From Mycobacteroides salmoniphilum (GTDB taxonomy: Bacteria > Actinomycetota > Actinomycetes > Mycobacteriales > Mycobacteriaceae), in assembly GCF_004924335.1 (NCBI RefSeq), contig NZ_CP024633.1:3286001-3350000 (forward strand): DNA of 64,000 bases. The letters run 5' to 3'. The number at the start of each line of letters is the position of its first letter. Position 1 is the first letter of the stretch. Below the pieces are notes generated by a model that was given only the letters and a program-made list of their open reading frames with translations, was not told the DNA's origin and ran no database searches. Of the stretch, positions 17,345 through 25,605 are shown in pieces. Made by a program: the position numbers and the translations under genes.

Positions 17345-18538
17345 CTACAACCGCTCGATGATGGTCGCATTAGCCAAACCGCCTGCCTCGCACATCGTTT
17401 GCAATCCGTAGCGCCCACCGGTCTGCTCCAACACCGACACCAGCGTGGTCATGAGCCGCCCACCACTGGCACCGAGGGGGTGTCCGATGGCGGTGGCCCC
17501 GCCGTTGATATTGACCTTGGACACATCGGCACCGGTCTCGGCTTGCCAGGCCAGCACCACCGACGCGAAGGCCTCGTTGACCTCGAACGCATCGATATCC
17601 GCCAACGATAATCCCGCACGGTCAAGGACTTTCGCGGTCGCGGGGATGACACCGGTAAGCATGTACAACGGATCGTCACCCACCACCGCGACCGAATGCA
17701 CGCGTGCCCGCGGGGTCAGTCCGAGCCGGCGGGCGGTCTCACCGGAAGTGATCAGCACCGCCGATGCGCCATCGTTGATCGGCGAAGAGTTGCCCGCGGT
17801 GACTTTCCAGTCGATCTGCGGGAAGCGCTGCTCCCACAATTCATGACGGAAAGCCGGTTTGAGCCCGGCCAAGATGTCCGCGGTGGTCGATGGTCGTATC
17901 GATTCATCGGCGTTCACCTCGACCAATTCGCCGCCGACAGTCGGCGCCTTGATCGGCACCACATCGCGCGCGAATCTGCCCTCGGACCAGGCCTGCGCGG
18001 CACGGCGATGACTCTCGGCAGCGAAGGTATCCAGTTGCTCGCGCGACAGGCTCCATCTCGTCGCGATCAGCTCAGCACTGATGCCTTGCGGGACAAGCCC
18101 TTCCGGATAGCGGTTGGCGATCTCGGGGCCGAAGAAGTCCTTACCCAGGCTTTGGCTGCCCATGGGCACCCGGCTCATCGACTCGATACCCGAAGCAATC
18201 ACCACGTCATAGGCCCCGGCGATGACCCCTTGCGCGGCAAAGTGGATGGCCTGCTGACTGCTGCCACATTGCCGGTCGACGGTCACCGCGGGGACGGTCT
18301 CGGGCAACCCGGCGGCCAGTGCCGCCCATCGTGCCGTGTTGGAGCTCTGCTCCCCCACCTGCCCCACCGCGCCGCTGATGACGTCGTCGACGAGGGTCGG
18401 GTCTATCCCGGTGCGCTCGACGAGCGCGCGGATGGCATGTGCGTGCAGATCGACCGGATGCACACCCGAGAGCGACCCACCCGGCTTCCCCTTGCCCACG
18501 GGTGTCCGCACCGCGTCGACGATCACTGCATCTCTCAT
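17345..18538 (-). CDS. Acetyl-CoA acetyltransferase / thiolase (FadA-like)
   Basis: A 397-residue thiolase that cleaves 3-ketoacyl-CoA or condenses acetyl-CoA. The nucleophilic Cys91 lies in VDRQCGSSQQA, the second active-site block is NGGATAIGHPLGASGGRL, and the C-terminal Cys is in TMCEAGGLANATIIERL. The usual CxGGGxG end is relaxed here to CEAGGLA, a variant seen in some degradative thiolases. ATG 18538 (MRDAVIV) is the start from family similarity. It is divergent from the HxlR regulator, with two matched dyads between them, and is probably its target. Confidence 0.93.
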   Translation of the reverse strand: MRDAVIVDAVRTPVGKGKPGGSLSGVHPVDLHAHAIRALVERTGIDPTLVDDVISGAVGQVGEQSSNTARWAALAAGLPETVPAVTVDRQCGSSQQAIHFAAQGVIAGAYDVVIASGIESMSRVPMGSQSLGKDFFGPEIANRYPEGLVPQGISAELIATRWSLSREQLDTFAAESHRRAAQAWSEGRFARDVVPIKAPTVGGELVEVNADESIRPSTTADILAGLKPAFRHELWEQRFPQIDWKVTAGNSSPINDGASAVLITSGETARRLGLTPRARVHSVAVVGDDPLYMLTGVIPATAKVLDRAGLSLADIDAFEVNEAFASVVLAWQAETGADVSKVNINGGATAIGHPLGASGGRLMTTLVSVLEQTGGRYGLQTMCEAGGLANATIIERL

Positions 18539-18594
18539 GGCAATGCCTCCTGAATTCATCGTTGAACTCCTCTTCTGCCGGTATACGCCCAGTA

Positions 18595-18655
18595 AGTTGG
18601 AATTCACAACTAAGTGTGACCAAGTGCATAACGTGCTAAGTTGGATTTCACGACT
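18595..18655. promoter_or_regulatory. Two copies of AGTTGG-A/T-TTCAC-A/G-ACT, candidate HxlR operators
   Basis: AGTTGGAATTCACAACT (18595-18611) is a dyad with arms AGTTG and CAACT. A second copy, AGTTGGATTTCACGACT (18639-18655), starts 44 bp later, about four helical turns, and abuts the ATG of the HxlR gene. Two phased copies between divergent thiolase and regulator genes fit an autoregulated repressor. Confidence 0.65.
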
Positions 18656-19081
18656 ATGAGAGACTGTTCGATAGCCAATGCCCTCGACGTGATCGGGGAA
18701 CGCTGGACCCTGGTGGCCCTGCGCGAGATCATGCTGGGCAATCGACGCTTCGACGCGATCGTCCGCAACACCGGCGCCAGCCGCGACATCCTGGCCACCC
18801 GGCTGCGCAAACTCGTGGATGCGGGCGTCCTGGAAAAGCGCCAGTATGAAGAGCGCCCTCCCCGTTACGAATACCTGCTGACCGAATCGGGGCGAGCCCT
18901 TCGGCCGGTGCTGTTCGCCTTGATGGACTGGGGTGACGCGTTTGTCACACAGGGCCCCCCGCCGAGCGTCTGGGAACACGAATGCGGCTCGGTGCTGCAT
19001 GTCCAGCCGACCTGTGAGAATTGCGGAGAGGCAGTGACGTTCGACGATCTCACGCCGCGCCGGCTAGGGAGGGTGCGATGA
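18656..19081 (+). CDS. HxlR family transcriptional regulator
   Basis: A 141-residue winged-helix regulator of the HxlR type. The N-terminal block MRDCSIANALDVIGERWTL with Cys4 is canonical, followed by the recognition region ASRDILATRLRKLVDAGVLEK and the wing YEERPPRYEYLLTESGRAL. The C-terminus carries HECGSVLHVQPTCENCGE, whose spaced cysteines may bind metal or sense redox. ATG 18656 follows directly after an operator copy with no clear ribosome binding site, so the mRNA may be leaderless. Its stop overlaps the start of the DUF1990 gene (ATGA). It is divergent from the thiolase. Confidence 0.9.
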   Translation: MRDCSIANALDVIGERWTLVALREIMLGNRRFDAIVRNTGASRDILATRLRKLVDAGVLEKRQYEERPPRYEYLLTESGRALRPVLFALMDWGDAFVTQGPPPSVWEHECGSVLHVQPTCENCGEAVTFDDLTPRRLGRVR

Positions 19082-19593
19082 ACTCCGACGCCCTGACCTA
19101 CGGGCCGGCGGGCGCCACGTGTCCGGGCGAAGGCACCTGGGCCCCAACGCTGTCCGGGCTACGACGATTCGAGCAGACCGTCCCCATCGGACGCGGAGAC
19201 GAAGCATGGCGCAACGCTTCGCAGGCCGTGCTGACGTGGGGTGTCAAGCGGCGCAGCGGCTTCCGGGTTAACCCCGAGGTGACCGTGAGCGAAGGCGCGG
19301 AGTTCCGGATCAGCTTCGGATGGGGCCGGATCAGCGTTCACGAACCGGTGCGCATCGTGGCCGTGACCAACACCCACGACCGCTGCGGGTTTGCGTACGG
19401 CACGCTACCGGGCCATCCCGTATCGGGCGAGGAGGCGTTCATCGTGCACCAGAACGGCGACGGCACAGTGTTTCTGACACTGCGCTCACTGACGCGAGCC
19501 GCCCCATCAGGCCTCTGGCGGCCAGTGTTCCCAGTACTCCTGGTGGCACAGCGGGTCTTCCGCCGTCGCTACCTGCGGGCATTGGCGTCCTAA
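19078..19593 (+). CDS. DUF1990 family protein
   Basis: A 171-residue protein of the DUF1990 family: RRFEQTVPIGRGDEAWRNASQAVLTW early, then SEGAEFRISFGW, DRCGFAYGTLPGHPVSGEEAFIV in the middle, and a basic hydrophobic C-terminus ending VAQRVFRRRYLRALAS. The fold is related to small-ligand-binding domains; the function is unknown. Its ATG overlaps the HxlR stop by 4 bp (ATGA), so the two are translationally coupled. It converges with the LysR gene, whose stop overlaps by 4 bp. Confidence 0.85.
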   Translation: MNSDALTYGPAGATCPGEGTWAPTLSGLRRFEQTVPIGRGDEAWRNASQAVLTWGVKRRSGFRVNPEVTVSEGAEFRISFGWGRISVHEPVRIVAVTNTHDRCGFAYGTLPGHPVSGEEAFIVHQNGDGTVFLTLRSLTRAAPSGLWRPVFPVLLVAQRVFRRRYLRALAS

Positions 19594-20498
19594 TCGACGG
19601 AGGACGCCAAGTCCACCAGTGCCCGCGCCGGTCCCGTCGGCGGAGACCCCGGCATCCATACCGCCCGGAACTGACGCGTGAACACCATCTCGTCGGCGAG
19701 GGCGACCTCACAGAGAGTGCCCGCGGACAGTTCGGGGGCAGCGATGAGACGGCTGATCACCGCCGGCGCCAAACCCGTTGCCGCCGCGGCCTTGATTGCC
19801 GCTGCCGAGCCCAGTTCTGCCGCCGGCGTCGCGGGCTGGCACACCTGACTCAGCACTTCCCAGACGGTGTCGCGGGTACCGGAGCCCGGCTCGCGCATGA
19901 GAAGCGGCGTGGTGGCAAGTTCGCGCAGCGTCACGGGTTTACGCCGCCGAGCCCACTTGTGTCCCGGCCCCACCACGACGACCAGTTCGTCGGCGCCCAG
20001 CACTTCCCCACCCAATCCGGCTGGGGCGTGCGGCCCCTCGATGAAACCCAGGGTCGCGCCACCGGCCCGCACCAACTCACAGACCTGTTGGGTGTTACCG
20101 ACTTCCAGCGATACCGCGACATCCGCATACCGAGAGCGAAGGACGGTAAGCCACAATGGAATCCGATGATCGGCGATGGTGCGCGAAGCGGCGACCACCA
20201 GCCGCGGCGCCTGGCCGGAATGTAGCGCGGCCACACCGGTGACAAACTCTCGCGCCGCCGCGAGCACCGGCGTCGCATACCCGATGACGGCCAGTCCGGC
20301 ATCGGTGAGCCGCGACCCGGTGGGGCCACGCTCCAGCAGTACCAACCGAAGGCGCCGTTCCAGAGCCCGGATACGCATGCTGGCCGCGGGTTGTGAAATG
20401 CCGTGCTGGCGCGCCGCCGCTCCGAGACTGCCCGTCTCGGCAACGGACATCAGCAGGTCCAGCACGTCGAGGTCGGGCGTGCCCGGAGGAAGAGGCAT
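19590..20498 (-). CDS. LysR family transcriptional regulator
   Basis: A 302-residue LysR-type regulator. The N-terminal helix-turn-helix is seen in LDLLMSVAETGSLGAAARQHGISQPAASMRIRALERRLR. The effector-binding part follows from about residue 90 with typical alpha/beta alternation (PRLVVAASRTIADHRIPLWL). It is divergent from the nucleoside deaminase gene with 58 bp between the starts and probably controls it. The ligand is unknown. Confidence 0.92.
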   Translation of the reverse strand: MPLPPGTPDLDVLDLLMSVAETGSLGAAARQHGISQPAASMRIRALERRLRLVLLERGPTGSRLTDAGLAVIGYATPVLAAAREFVTGVAALHSGQAPRLVVAASRTIADHRIPLWLTVLRSRYADVAVSLEVGNTQQVCELVRAGGATLGFIEGPHAPAGLGGEVLGADELVVVVGPGHKWARRRKPVTLRELATTPLLMREPGSGTRDTVWEVLSQVCQPATPAAELGSAAAIKAAAATGLAPAVISRLIAAPELSAGTLCEVALADEMVFTRQFRAVWMPGSPPTGPARALVDLASSVD

Positions 20499-20556
20499 AA
20501 GTACAGTTTATGGGGTTCGGTCAAAACGCCTGGTAGTTGCCCCTGGTTAGGATGGG

Positions 20557-21039
20557 ATGACCATGGACGACAACGACATCCGACACCTGCGCCGCTGCGT
20601 CGAACTCGCCACCGAGGCGCTCGATGCCGGTGACGAGCCCTTTGGATCACTGCTCACCGGACCCGATGGCACCGTGCTCGTCGAGGACCGCAATCGCGTC
20701 GGTGGAGGCGATTCGACACGCCATCCCGAGTTCGAGCTGGCCCGGTGGTCCGCCGAGAATCAGCCGCCGGCCGACCGCGCGTCCTCAACGGTGTACACCT
20801 CGGGAGAGCACTGCCCGATGTGCTCGGCCGCGCATGCATGGGTTGGGCTGGGCCGAATCGTGTACGCCAGCTCCTCGGCCCAGCTGACGCGGTGGCTCAC
20901 CGACCTGGGCGTGCCCCCGGGGCCTGTCGCGGCGTTGCCCATCAACGAGGTAGCGCCCGGCATCGAGACCGATGGTCCGGCACCGGATCTCGCCGAGAAT
21001 GTGCATGCATTGCACATTCGGTTCCGCGCGGGCGGGTGA
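20557..21039 (+). CDS. Nucleoside deaminase (cytidine/deoxycytidylate deaminase fold)
   Basis: A 160-residue zinc-dependent deaminase. The catalytic block is HPEFELARW (His zinc ligand, Glu proton shuttle; HPE in place of the more common HAE) and the second zinc block is SGEHCPMCSAAHAW (two Cys ligands). The family covers guanine, cytosine and tRNA-adenosine deaminases; HPE together with H-C-P-M-C is found in free-base or nucleoside-acting members. It is cytoplasmic. The divergent LysR gene lies 58 bp away and is the likely regulator. Confidence 0.87.
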   Translation: MTMDDNDIRHLRRCVELATEALDAGDEPFGSLLTGPDGTVLVEDRNRVGGGDSTRHPEFELARWSAENQPPADRASSTVYTSGEHCPMCSAAHAWVGLGRIVYASSSAQLTRWLTDLGVPPGPVAALPINEVAPGIETDGPAPDLAENVHALHIRFRAGG

Positions 21040-21044
21040 TCAGC

Positions 21045-22625
21045 TCACTTGACGCACGCGACGCCGTCCGCGCCCATCTGACTCAGGTCGGTTGGCGCCG
21101 GGGCCTGGACACCCGTTCCCGTGGCGGCAACCGCAGTCAGGACATCGGTGGAATTTGCATCCGCTGACGTATCGCCCTTGTTAGCGGCGCTGTGATGTGC
21201 GATGTAGTCGTCCGCGGGGAACTGCGAGCCCACCGTCAACTGGACAGTCCCAGGTGCAACCGCCCCGGATTCCGTCATGGGCAGGTGTAGTTGATCGGCG
21301 AGTGCCTGCGCGCCCTCCTGTGCGTCTGAGCCATAGACAATCGAGCTCTCGGTCGACATGGCCTCTGCCGTCGTTGCACGACCACGCGTGAATCCCCGAG
21401 CCGTAAAGGCATCTTCGATTGCCGCACCCAGCCCGTCGCGCTCTGTCGCGTTGACGACGTTGAGCACTACGGGCGCCGAGAGCGGGACCACGGGAACCAC
21501 CGCAGCCGCAGTGGGCGGCGCGGGGGCGATATCGGCGGAGAAGCGATCGTGGACGATCTGCCGGATCGTCGGAAGGTCCACGATGTTGACGTCCGAACCG
21601 TTCGAGTCCTGGCCAAAGTCAGAGATGGGCAGCGTGTAGAGAGACATCGGCCTTTTGGTCAATGTCGAGGCGCGCGCGGCGAAGTCGACGATGTTGAGCC
21701 CGGAGTCGATCGCGACGTTCTCGTGCGCGACATTCAGGATGTTGCGCACCGCGGCGGGATTCGACATCGCCCCGCCCTTGCGCACCGCGGTCAACAACGA
21801 CACCAGGAAGGCCTGCTGGCGCCGGGTGCGGTCCATATCCGTGAACGATCCGTCGTTTTCGTCGCGCCGTTGCCGGACGAAGGCCATCGCCTGGGATGCG
21901 TCGATCTGCTGCACGCCTTCGTGGAAGTTGGCGCCGGAAAACTCGTCCACCGTGTCGTGGTTCAGGCACACGGTGATGGGCTGCACCGCCTTGGCGATCT
22001 GGAAGAACGCGGCGAGGGTCACTTCCACGAAGTGATCGATCGGCACGCCGAGGAAGTCACGTACCGTGTCGATCTGGGCCTTGCGCCCCGCCTCACGAGC
22101 GGCCTGCTCACGCGCGGTCAGATCATTGGCGCCCGCAGAATCCGAGCCACCCCTAGCCTGCGTGTCCAACGCCTGCTGGTAGGCAAATCCGTAGGCCTGC
22201 TTGACCTTGCCCTTACACACCGACCCGGGGCAGCCCGCCAGGTCAACATAGTCGTCACGTGGGATCGAGACCGCGGTGATGGGGCCGTCATTGCCCGGGA
22301 TGTGCACCACAATCAGCACATTCGCGTTGTACCCACCGGATGTCTCGTCGCCGGCATGCAGCGCGTCGTACATGTCCTGTGGCAGCGGCTGCCCGTTTTG
22401 GTCGAGCCGACTATCCAGGCCCATGAGCAGGATGTTCTGGTCCTGGCCGACAGGAGTCAGGACCCCGGGTAGCACGTGCGAGGTGATGATCTGCCCTACC
22501 GCCGTGTTGTATCCGGCCCAGCCAAAACCCGTGATGGCCATGACGAATGCCGCAGCGATACCGACGACCAGACGGCCCTTTTCCAGCACCCAGCGCTGCG
22601 CCTGACCAGAATCCTGCTCGCCCAT
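21045..22625 (-). CDS. LCP (LytR-CpsA-Psr) family protein with LytR_C domain
   Basis: A 526-residue membrane-anchored protein. One transmembrane helix lies near residues 17-38, followed by an external LCP domain with NILLMGLDSR, SIPRDDYVDLAG and the motif FTDMDRTRRQQAFL. LCP proteins transfer lipid-linked polymers to peptidoglycan; in mycobacteria Lcp1 and relatives attach arabinogalactan. From about 380 a LytR_C domain follows (VVLNVVNATERDGLGAA), ending in an Ala/Thr-rich tail. ATG 22625 (MGEQDSG) is the best start. The Arg and Asp residues that bind polyprenyl phosphate are present. Confidence 0.92.
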   Translation of the reverse strand: MGEQDSGQAQRWVLEKGRLVVGIAAAFVMAITGFGWAGYNTAVGQIITSHVLPGVLTPVGQDQNILLMGLDSRLDQNGQPLPQDMYDALHAGDETSGGYNANVLIVVHIPGNDGPITAVSIPRDDYVDLAGCPGSVCKGKVKQAYGFAYQQALDTQARGGSDSAGANDLTAREQAAREAGRKAQIDTVRDFLGVPIDHFVEVTLAAFFQIAKAVQPITVCLNHDTVDEFSGANFHEGVQQIDASQAMAFVRQRRDENDGSFTDMDRTRRQQAFLVSLLTAVRKGGAMSNPAAVRNILNVAHENVAIDSGLNIVDFAARASTLTKRPMSLYTLPISDFGQDSNGSDVNIVDLPTIRQIVHDRFSADIAPAPPTAAAVVPVVPLSAPVVLNVVNATERDGLGAAIEDAFTARGFTRGRATTAEAMSTESSIVYGSDAQEGAQALADQLHLPMTESGAVAPGTVQLTVGSQFPADDYIAHHSAANKGDTSADANSTDVLTAVAATGTGVQAPAPTDLSQMGADGVACVK

Positions 22626-22745
22626 AACAGTTGACCATTGTTGTGGACAATCGGTCCAAAACGCGGCAAGCACGCCTCGGACTCTCCGGCGAGTCCCTTA
22701 TCGACGCCCACTGTGAAGTGCGTGTGAATTTGCCAGGGCCGCTCG

Positions 22746-23174
22746 CTAATCCGCGCGCGTGAGCCCCAACACCGGGATGATCCGGGTGGTCTTGCGTTCG
22801 TACTCGGCGAAGTTCTCGAAGCGCTCCGCCTGGCGCGCGTAGATCCGGTCACGCTCCTGGCCCACCACATCGCGCACCGTCACGGGGTAGTGGTCATCAC
22901 CGATTTCGACGGACACCTTCTCGGGATGTTCCAGCGCGTTGTAGTACCACGCGGAGCTATTGTCCCGCCCGTTATTGGAGGCGAACACGTAGAACTCGCT
23001 GCCCTCTTCGCCCGGTTGGTAGGCCATCGGGTTTTCACGCGGTTCGCCCGACTTCGCGCCGACGGTGTGCAGGATCAACATGTCGAACTGCGCCAGAAAG
23101 CCATCAACGGCGCCGTTCTCGCGAATCTGGCTCATCACGCTGGCATGAAAGTCGTTGGGGTTCGTTTCGGTCAT
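22746..23174 (-). CDS. F420-dependent nitroreductase-family oxidoreductase (Ddn-like)
   Basis: A 142-residue split-barrel protein of the deazaflavin-dependent nitroreductase family (Ddn-like). Recognisable blocks are ILHTVGAKSGEPRENPM, FYVFASNNGRDNSSAWYYN and a late HPEKVSVEIGDDHYPV. Members bind coenzyme F420 and reduce quinones, mycotoxins or nitro drugs. It lies 28 bp downstream of the TetR gene on the same strand, so the two probably form one transcript. Confidence 0.88.
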   Translation of the reverse strand: MTETNPNDFHASVMSQIRENGAVDGFLAQFDMLILHTVGAKSGEPRENPMAYQPGEEGSEFYVFASNNGRDNSSAWYYNALEHPEKVSVEIGDDHYPVTVRDVVGQERDRIYARQAERFENFAEYERKTTRIIPVLGLTRAD

Positions 23175-23202
23175 GACCTGTGCAATGTCAATCTAACTGA
23201 CA

Positions 23203-23829
23203 CTATTCCCGACGACGAGTGAAATCCTCGACAAGTCCCTCGACAAACCCGTCGTCAACCGCCTCCCCCGTCACGATCACGCGGTAGTACAGGGGCGCCA
23301 CCAACAGTTCGGCCAGACGAGCGACATGCACGCCGTCGGACAGCTCCCCTCGCCGCACCGCACGAGCGATCGGAATCTGGTCGCGCGCCTGCTGTTCGCG
23401 CAGATAGCGAGCCCGGAACGCATCCGCGAGCTGCGGATCATGCTGCGACTGGCCAATGAGGGCCCGGAACACCGCACCCGCGTCATCGGTCGTCAGGAAC
23501 CGCGCGGTGGCACCCAGGTGGTGCCGCAGGTCGGCCTCGAGGCTGCCCAGATCGGGCGGATCCAACTGCGAAGCGGCATCTTCCAGGAAGACGTCCATCA
23601 GCACCTCCGCCTTGGAACTCCACCATCGATAGACGGTCTGCTTGGCCACACCCGCGGCCTTGGCAATGCCTTCCATGGTCACTCCGGCATAGCCCTTGGC
23701 GACCAGCAGATCGTCGGCAGCGTGAATAACGGCCTCACGCGCGGTCTCGCTGCGGCCATGCCGGTTTCCGAAATGACGGCGCGCGTCGTCAGCCTCGCGG
23801 GGCTTCGCCGTCTCACTCACAGTGACCAT
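23203..23829 (-). CDS. TetR family transcriptional regulator
   Basis: A 208-residue TetR regulator. The HTH is in GYAGVTMEGIAKAAGVAKQTVYRWWSSKAEVL (about residues 46-77), with a typical all-helical C-terminal ligand domain resembling TetR_C_33-type. It is divergent from the O-methyltransferase; a 6+6 bp dyad lies in the 49-bp gap. The F420 oxidoreductase follows on its own strand, so the local regulon could include both neighbours. Confidence 0.92.
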   Translation of the reverse strand: MVTVSETAKPREADDARRHFGNRHGRSETAREAVIHAADDLLVAKGYAGVTMEGIAKAAGVAKQTVYRWWSSKAEVLMDVFLEDAASQLDPPDLGSLEADLRHHLGATARFLTTDDAGAVFRALIGQSQHDPQLADAFRARYLREQQARDQIPIARAVRRGELSDGVHVARLAELLVAPLYYRVIVTGEAVDDGFVEGLVEDFTRRRE

Positions 23830-23847
23830 CGAATCATCACCCTAGAC

Positions 23848-23867
23848 TAGACGAGACGTTGCGTCTA
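23848..23867. promoter_or_regulatory. Dyad TAGACG-N8-CGTCTA, candidate TetR operator
   Basis: Perfect 6-bp arms (23848-23853 and 23862-23867) with an 8-bp spacer lie 18 bp upstream of the TetR ATG and 11 bp upstream of the methyltransferase ATG. Size and position are typical of a shared divergent operator. Confidence 0.5.
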
Positions 23868-23878
23868 TTCTAAATGGC

Positions 23879-24520
23879 ATGACAACGACACTCCATGAAC
23901 CCGAATTCGCCACGATTGTGGGCCGCCTCTTCGAGAACGCCTCGCACGATGCACCCCCCGTCGACCGGGACACCTTCCACAAGAAGTCCGTCGAGGAGCG
24001 CGTCGAGCTGTTCCAGAACACCTACGTGCCCGTCGCACCCGATGCCGGGCGGCTCCTCTACAGCCTGGTCCGTGCCACCAAGCCGAACACCATCGTCGAG
24101 TACGGGCTGTCGTACGGAATCTCGACCCTGCATTCGGCCGCCGCGGTTCGCGACAACGGTTTCGGCCGCATCATCACCACCGAAATGAACACCACGAAGA
24201 TTGCCGCCTCACGCGCGACCTTCGCCGAGGCCGGGGTGTCCGACCTCATCACCATCCTGGAGGGTGATGCCCGCGAGACGCTGAAGACGATTGATGGACC
24301 GATCGAGTTCCTGCTGCTAGACGGCTGGCCCGACCTCGACCTGCCAATTCTCAAGATCCTCGAGGACAAGCTGGCGCCGGGCGCACTGGTCATCGCGGAC
24401 AACGTCGGATTCGAAAGCAGCAAGCCGTATTTGGAATACATCCGTACCCCGGAGAACGGCTACGTGAGCGTGGCTTCACCCATCGGGGAATGCATGGAGC
24501 TCAGCTGCCGTTGTGCGTAA
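23879..24520 (+). CDS. Class I SAM-dependent O-methyltransferase-like protein
   Basis: A 213-residue protein with the O-methyltransferase family 3 layout. The SAM-binding start is TIVEYGLSYGISTLHSAAA (the usual E-(I/V)-G-x-x-x-G-x-S pattern, with YGLSYGIST), then RIITTEMNTTKIAASRATFAEAG, ILEGDARETL, and EFLLLDGWPDLDLPIL, ending APGALVIADNVG. It probably methylates a small hydroxylated compound. The divergent TetR gene likely controls it. Confidence 0.85.
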   Translation: MTTTLHEPEFATIVGRLFENASHDAPPVDRDTFHKKSVEERVELFQNTYVPVAPDAGRLLYSLVRATKPNTIVEYGLSYGISTLHSAAAVRDNGFGRIITTEMNTTKIAASRATFAEAGVSDLITILEGDARETLKTIDGPIEFLLLDGWPDLDLPILKILEDKLAPGALVIADNVGFESSKPYLEYIRTPENGYVSVASPIGECMELSCRCA

Positions 24521-24610
24521 CGGCGCAATCTCACAGAAGCGTTGGCGGCGGTCGTCTCGCCAAAGTCTCCCGCCGCCAACGCCTTCAGAACCACTCCAGG
24601 AAGGTGTGGC

Positions 24611-24967
24611 ATGTCCAAATCTACTCTCGGCCTGACGGCCGCGGCGTGCACTTCGTTCGCATTGCTGTGTGCGGCGCCCGCATCCGCGGGACCCAAATCA
24701 CCTCAGACACCCAGCGAACTCGGCGCCGAGCTCCAATCACAGGGCTATAAAGTTCAGTACGAGCGAATCGGCAACTGTGCCTTGGATGCCGGATCGGTTG
24801 TCGGCACCCGGATCGGCCCGGCGGTCTGGGCGGATACCACCACGCAGACCAAGGCCGGTGGCGGCGTCGGCGACGGTGCCGGCACCCGCGGAGGTGTCAC
24901 CTGGAGCCATGACGTGGACCACCAGATCGCCTACATCACGGTGGCGTGCAAACGCGCGGCCAAATGA
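24611..24967 (+). CDS. Small secreted protein
   Basis: A 118-residue protein with a signal peptide (MSKSTLGLTAAACTSFALL, cleavage likely after ASA). The mature part has KVQYERIGNCALDAGSV and ends ITVACKRAAK; its two cysteines may be bridged. The composition is typical of the small exported mycobacterial proteins that have no assigned role. ATG 24611 follows CCAGGAAGGTGTGGC, a good ribosome binding site. It stands alone between the methyltransferase and the Nudix gene. Confidence 0.72.
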   Translation: MSKSTLGLTAAACTSFALLCAAPASAGPKSPQTPSELGAELQSQGYKVQYERIGNCALDAGSVVGTRIGPAVWADTTTQTKAGGGVGDGAGTRGGVTWSHDVDHQIAYITVACKRAAK

Positions 24968-25129
24968 TCCACGCCGTGCACGAGATCCGGTCGCGATGGC
25001 AGCGGCATGGTTGGCAAATAATCAGGTGCGCCAGCGGCCCCGGGGAATTAGCATGCCTGAAATCGTCAGTGCCACAGGGTAGCTGGGGACGCCCGGAGCG
25101 GAGGACTTCGCAGCTTCTATGCTAGCGAC

Positions 25130-25555
25130 GTGCGCACGACCGAGACCAGGCCCACCATTCGGGTCAGTGCTGTCGTACTACGGAACGACCGCGGCGCGGT
25201 CCTGACTGTCCGCAAGCGCGGCAGCACCCGCTTCATGCTGCCCGGAGGTAAGCCCGACGCGGGTGAGAGCGCCGCGCAGACCGCGGTGCGCGAGGTCCGT
25301 GAAGAGCTCTCGGTGCATCTGGAACCGGCGGCCCTGCAACCGGTCGGAGTCTTCAGAGCCGCGGCCGCGAACGAACCCGGATTCGATGTCGAGTCGACAG
25401 TCTTCGAGCATCCACCGGTATCGGTCAGCCAACCCGCCGCCGAGATCGAAGAACTGCGTTGGCAGTCACTCGATGAGCCCTACCCCACAGACCTGGCGCC
25501 GCTGCTCGCGGAGCACGTGCTCCCCACCCTGTCCGGGAAGCGACCGCGGCCATAG
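25130..25555 (+). CDS. NUDIX hydrolase
   Basis: A 141-residue Nudix hydrolase. The box is complete: G40 KPDAG E46, then R54-E55-V-R-E58-E59-L, matching Gx5Ex7REUxEExGU except for the last glycine. These enzymes cleave nucleoside diphosphates linked to another group; the substrate is not evident. GTG 25130 is the start. Its stop codon lies inside a 25-bp tandem duplication. Confidence 0.88.
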   Translation: MRTTETRPTIRVSAVVLRNDRGAVLTVRKRGSTRFMLPGGKPDAGESAAQTAVREVREELSVHLEPAALQPVGVFRAAAANEPGFDVESTVFEHPPVSVSQPAAEIEELRWQSLDEPYPTDLAPLLAEHVLPTLSGKRPRP

Positions 25556-25589
25556 CGCCCCGGGGCGACCGCGGCCATAGCGCCCAGGG
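25540..25589. repeat. 25-bp tandem duplication across the Nudix stop codon
   Basis: Two adjacent copies (25540-25564 and 25565-25589) of a unit beginning GCGACCGCGGCCATAGCGCC differ only at one position (C versus A). The first copy encodes the last codons and the stop of the Nudix gene; the second is untranslated. This looks like a recent slippage or duplication. Confidence 0.85.
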
Positions 25590-25605
25590 GCGCCCGCCGC
25601 AGGTA

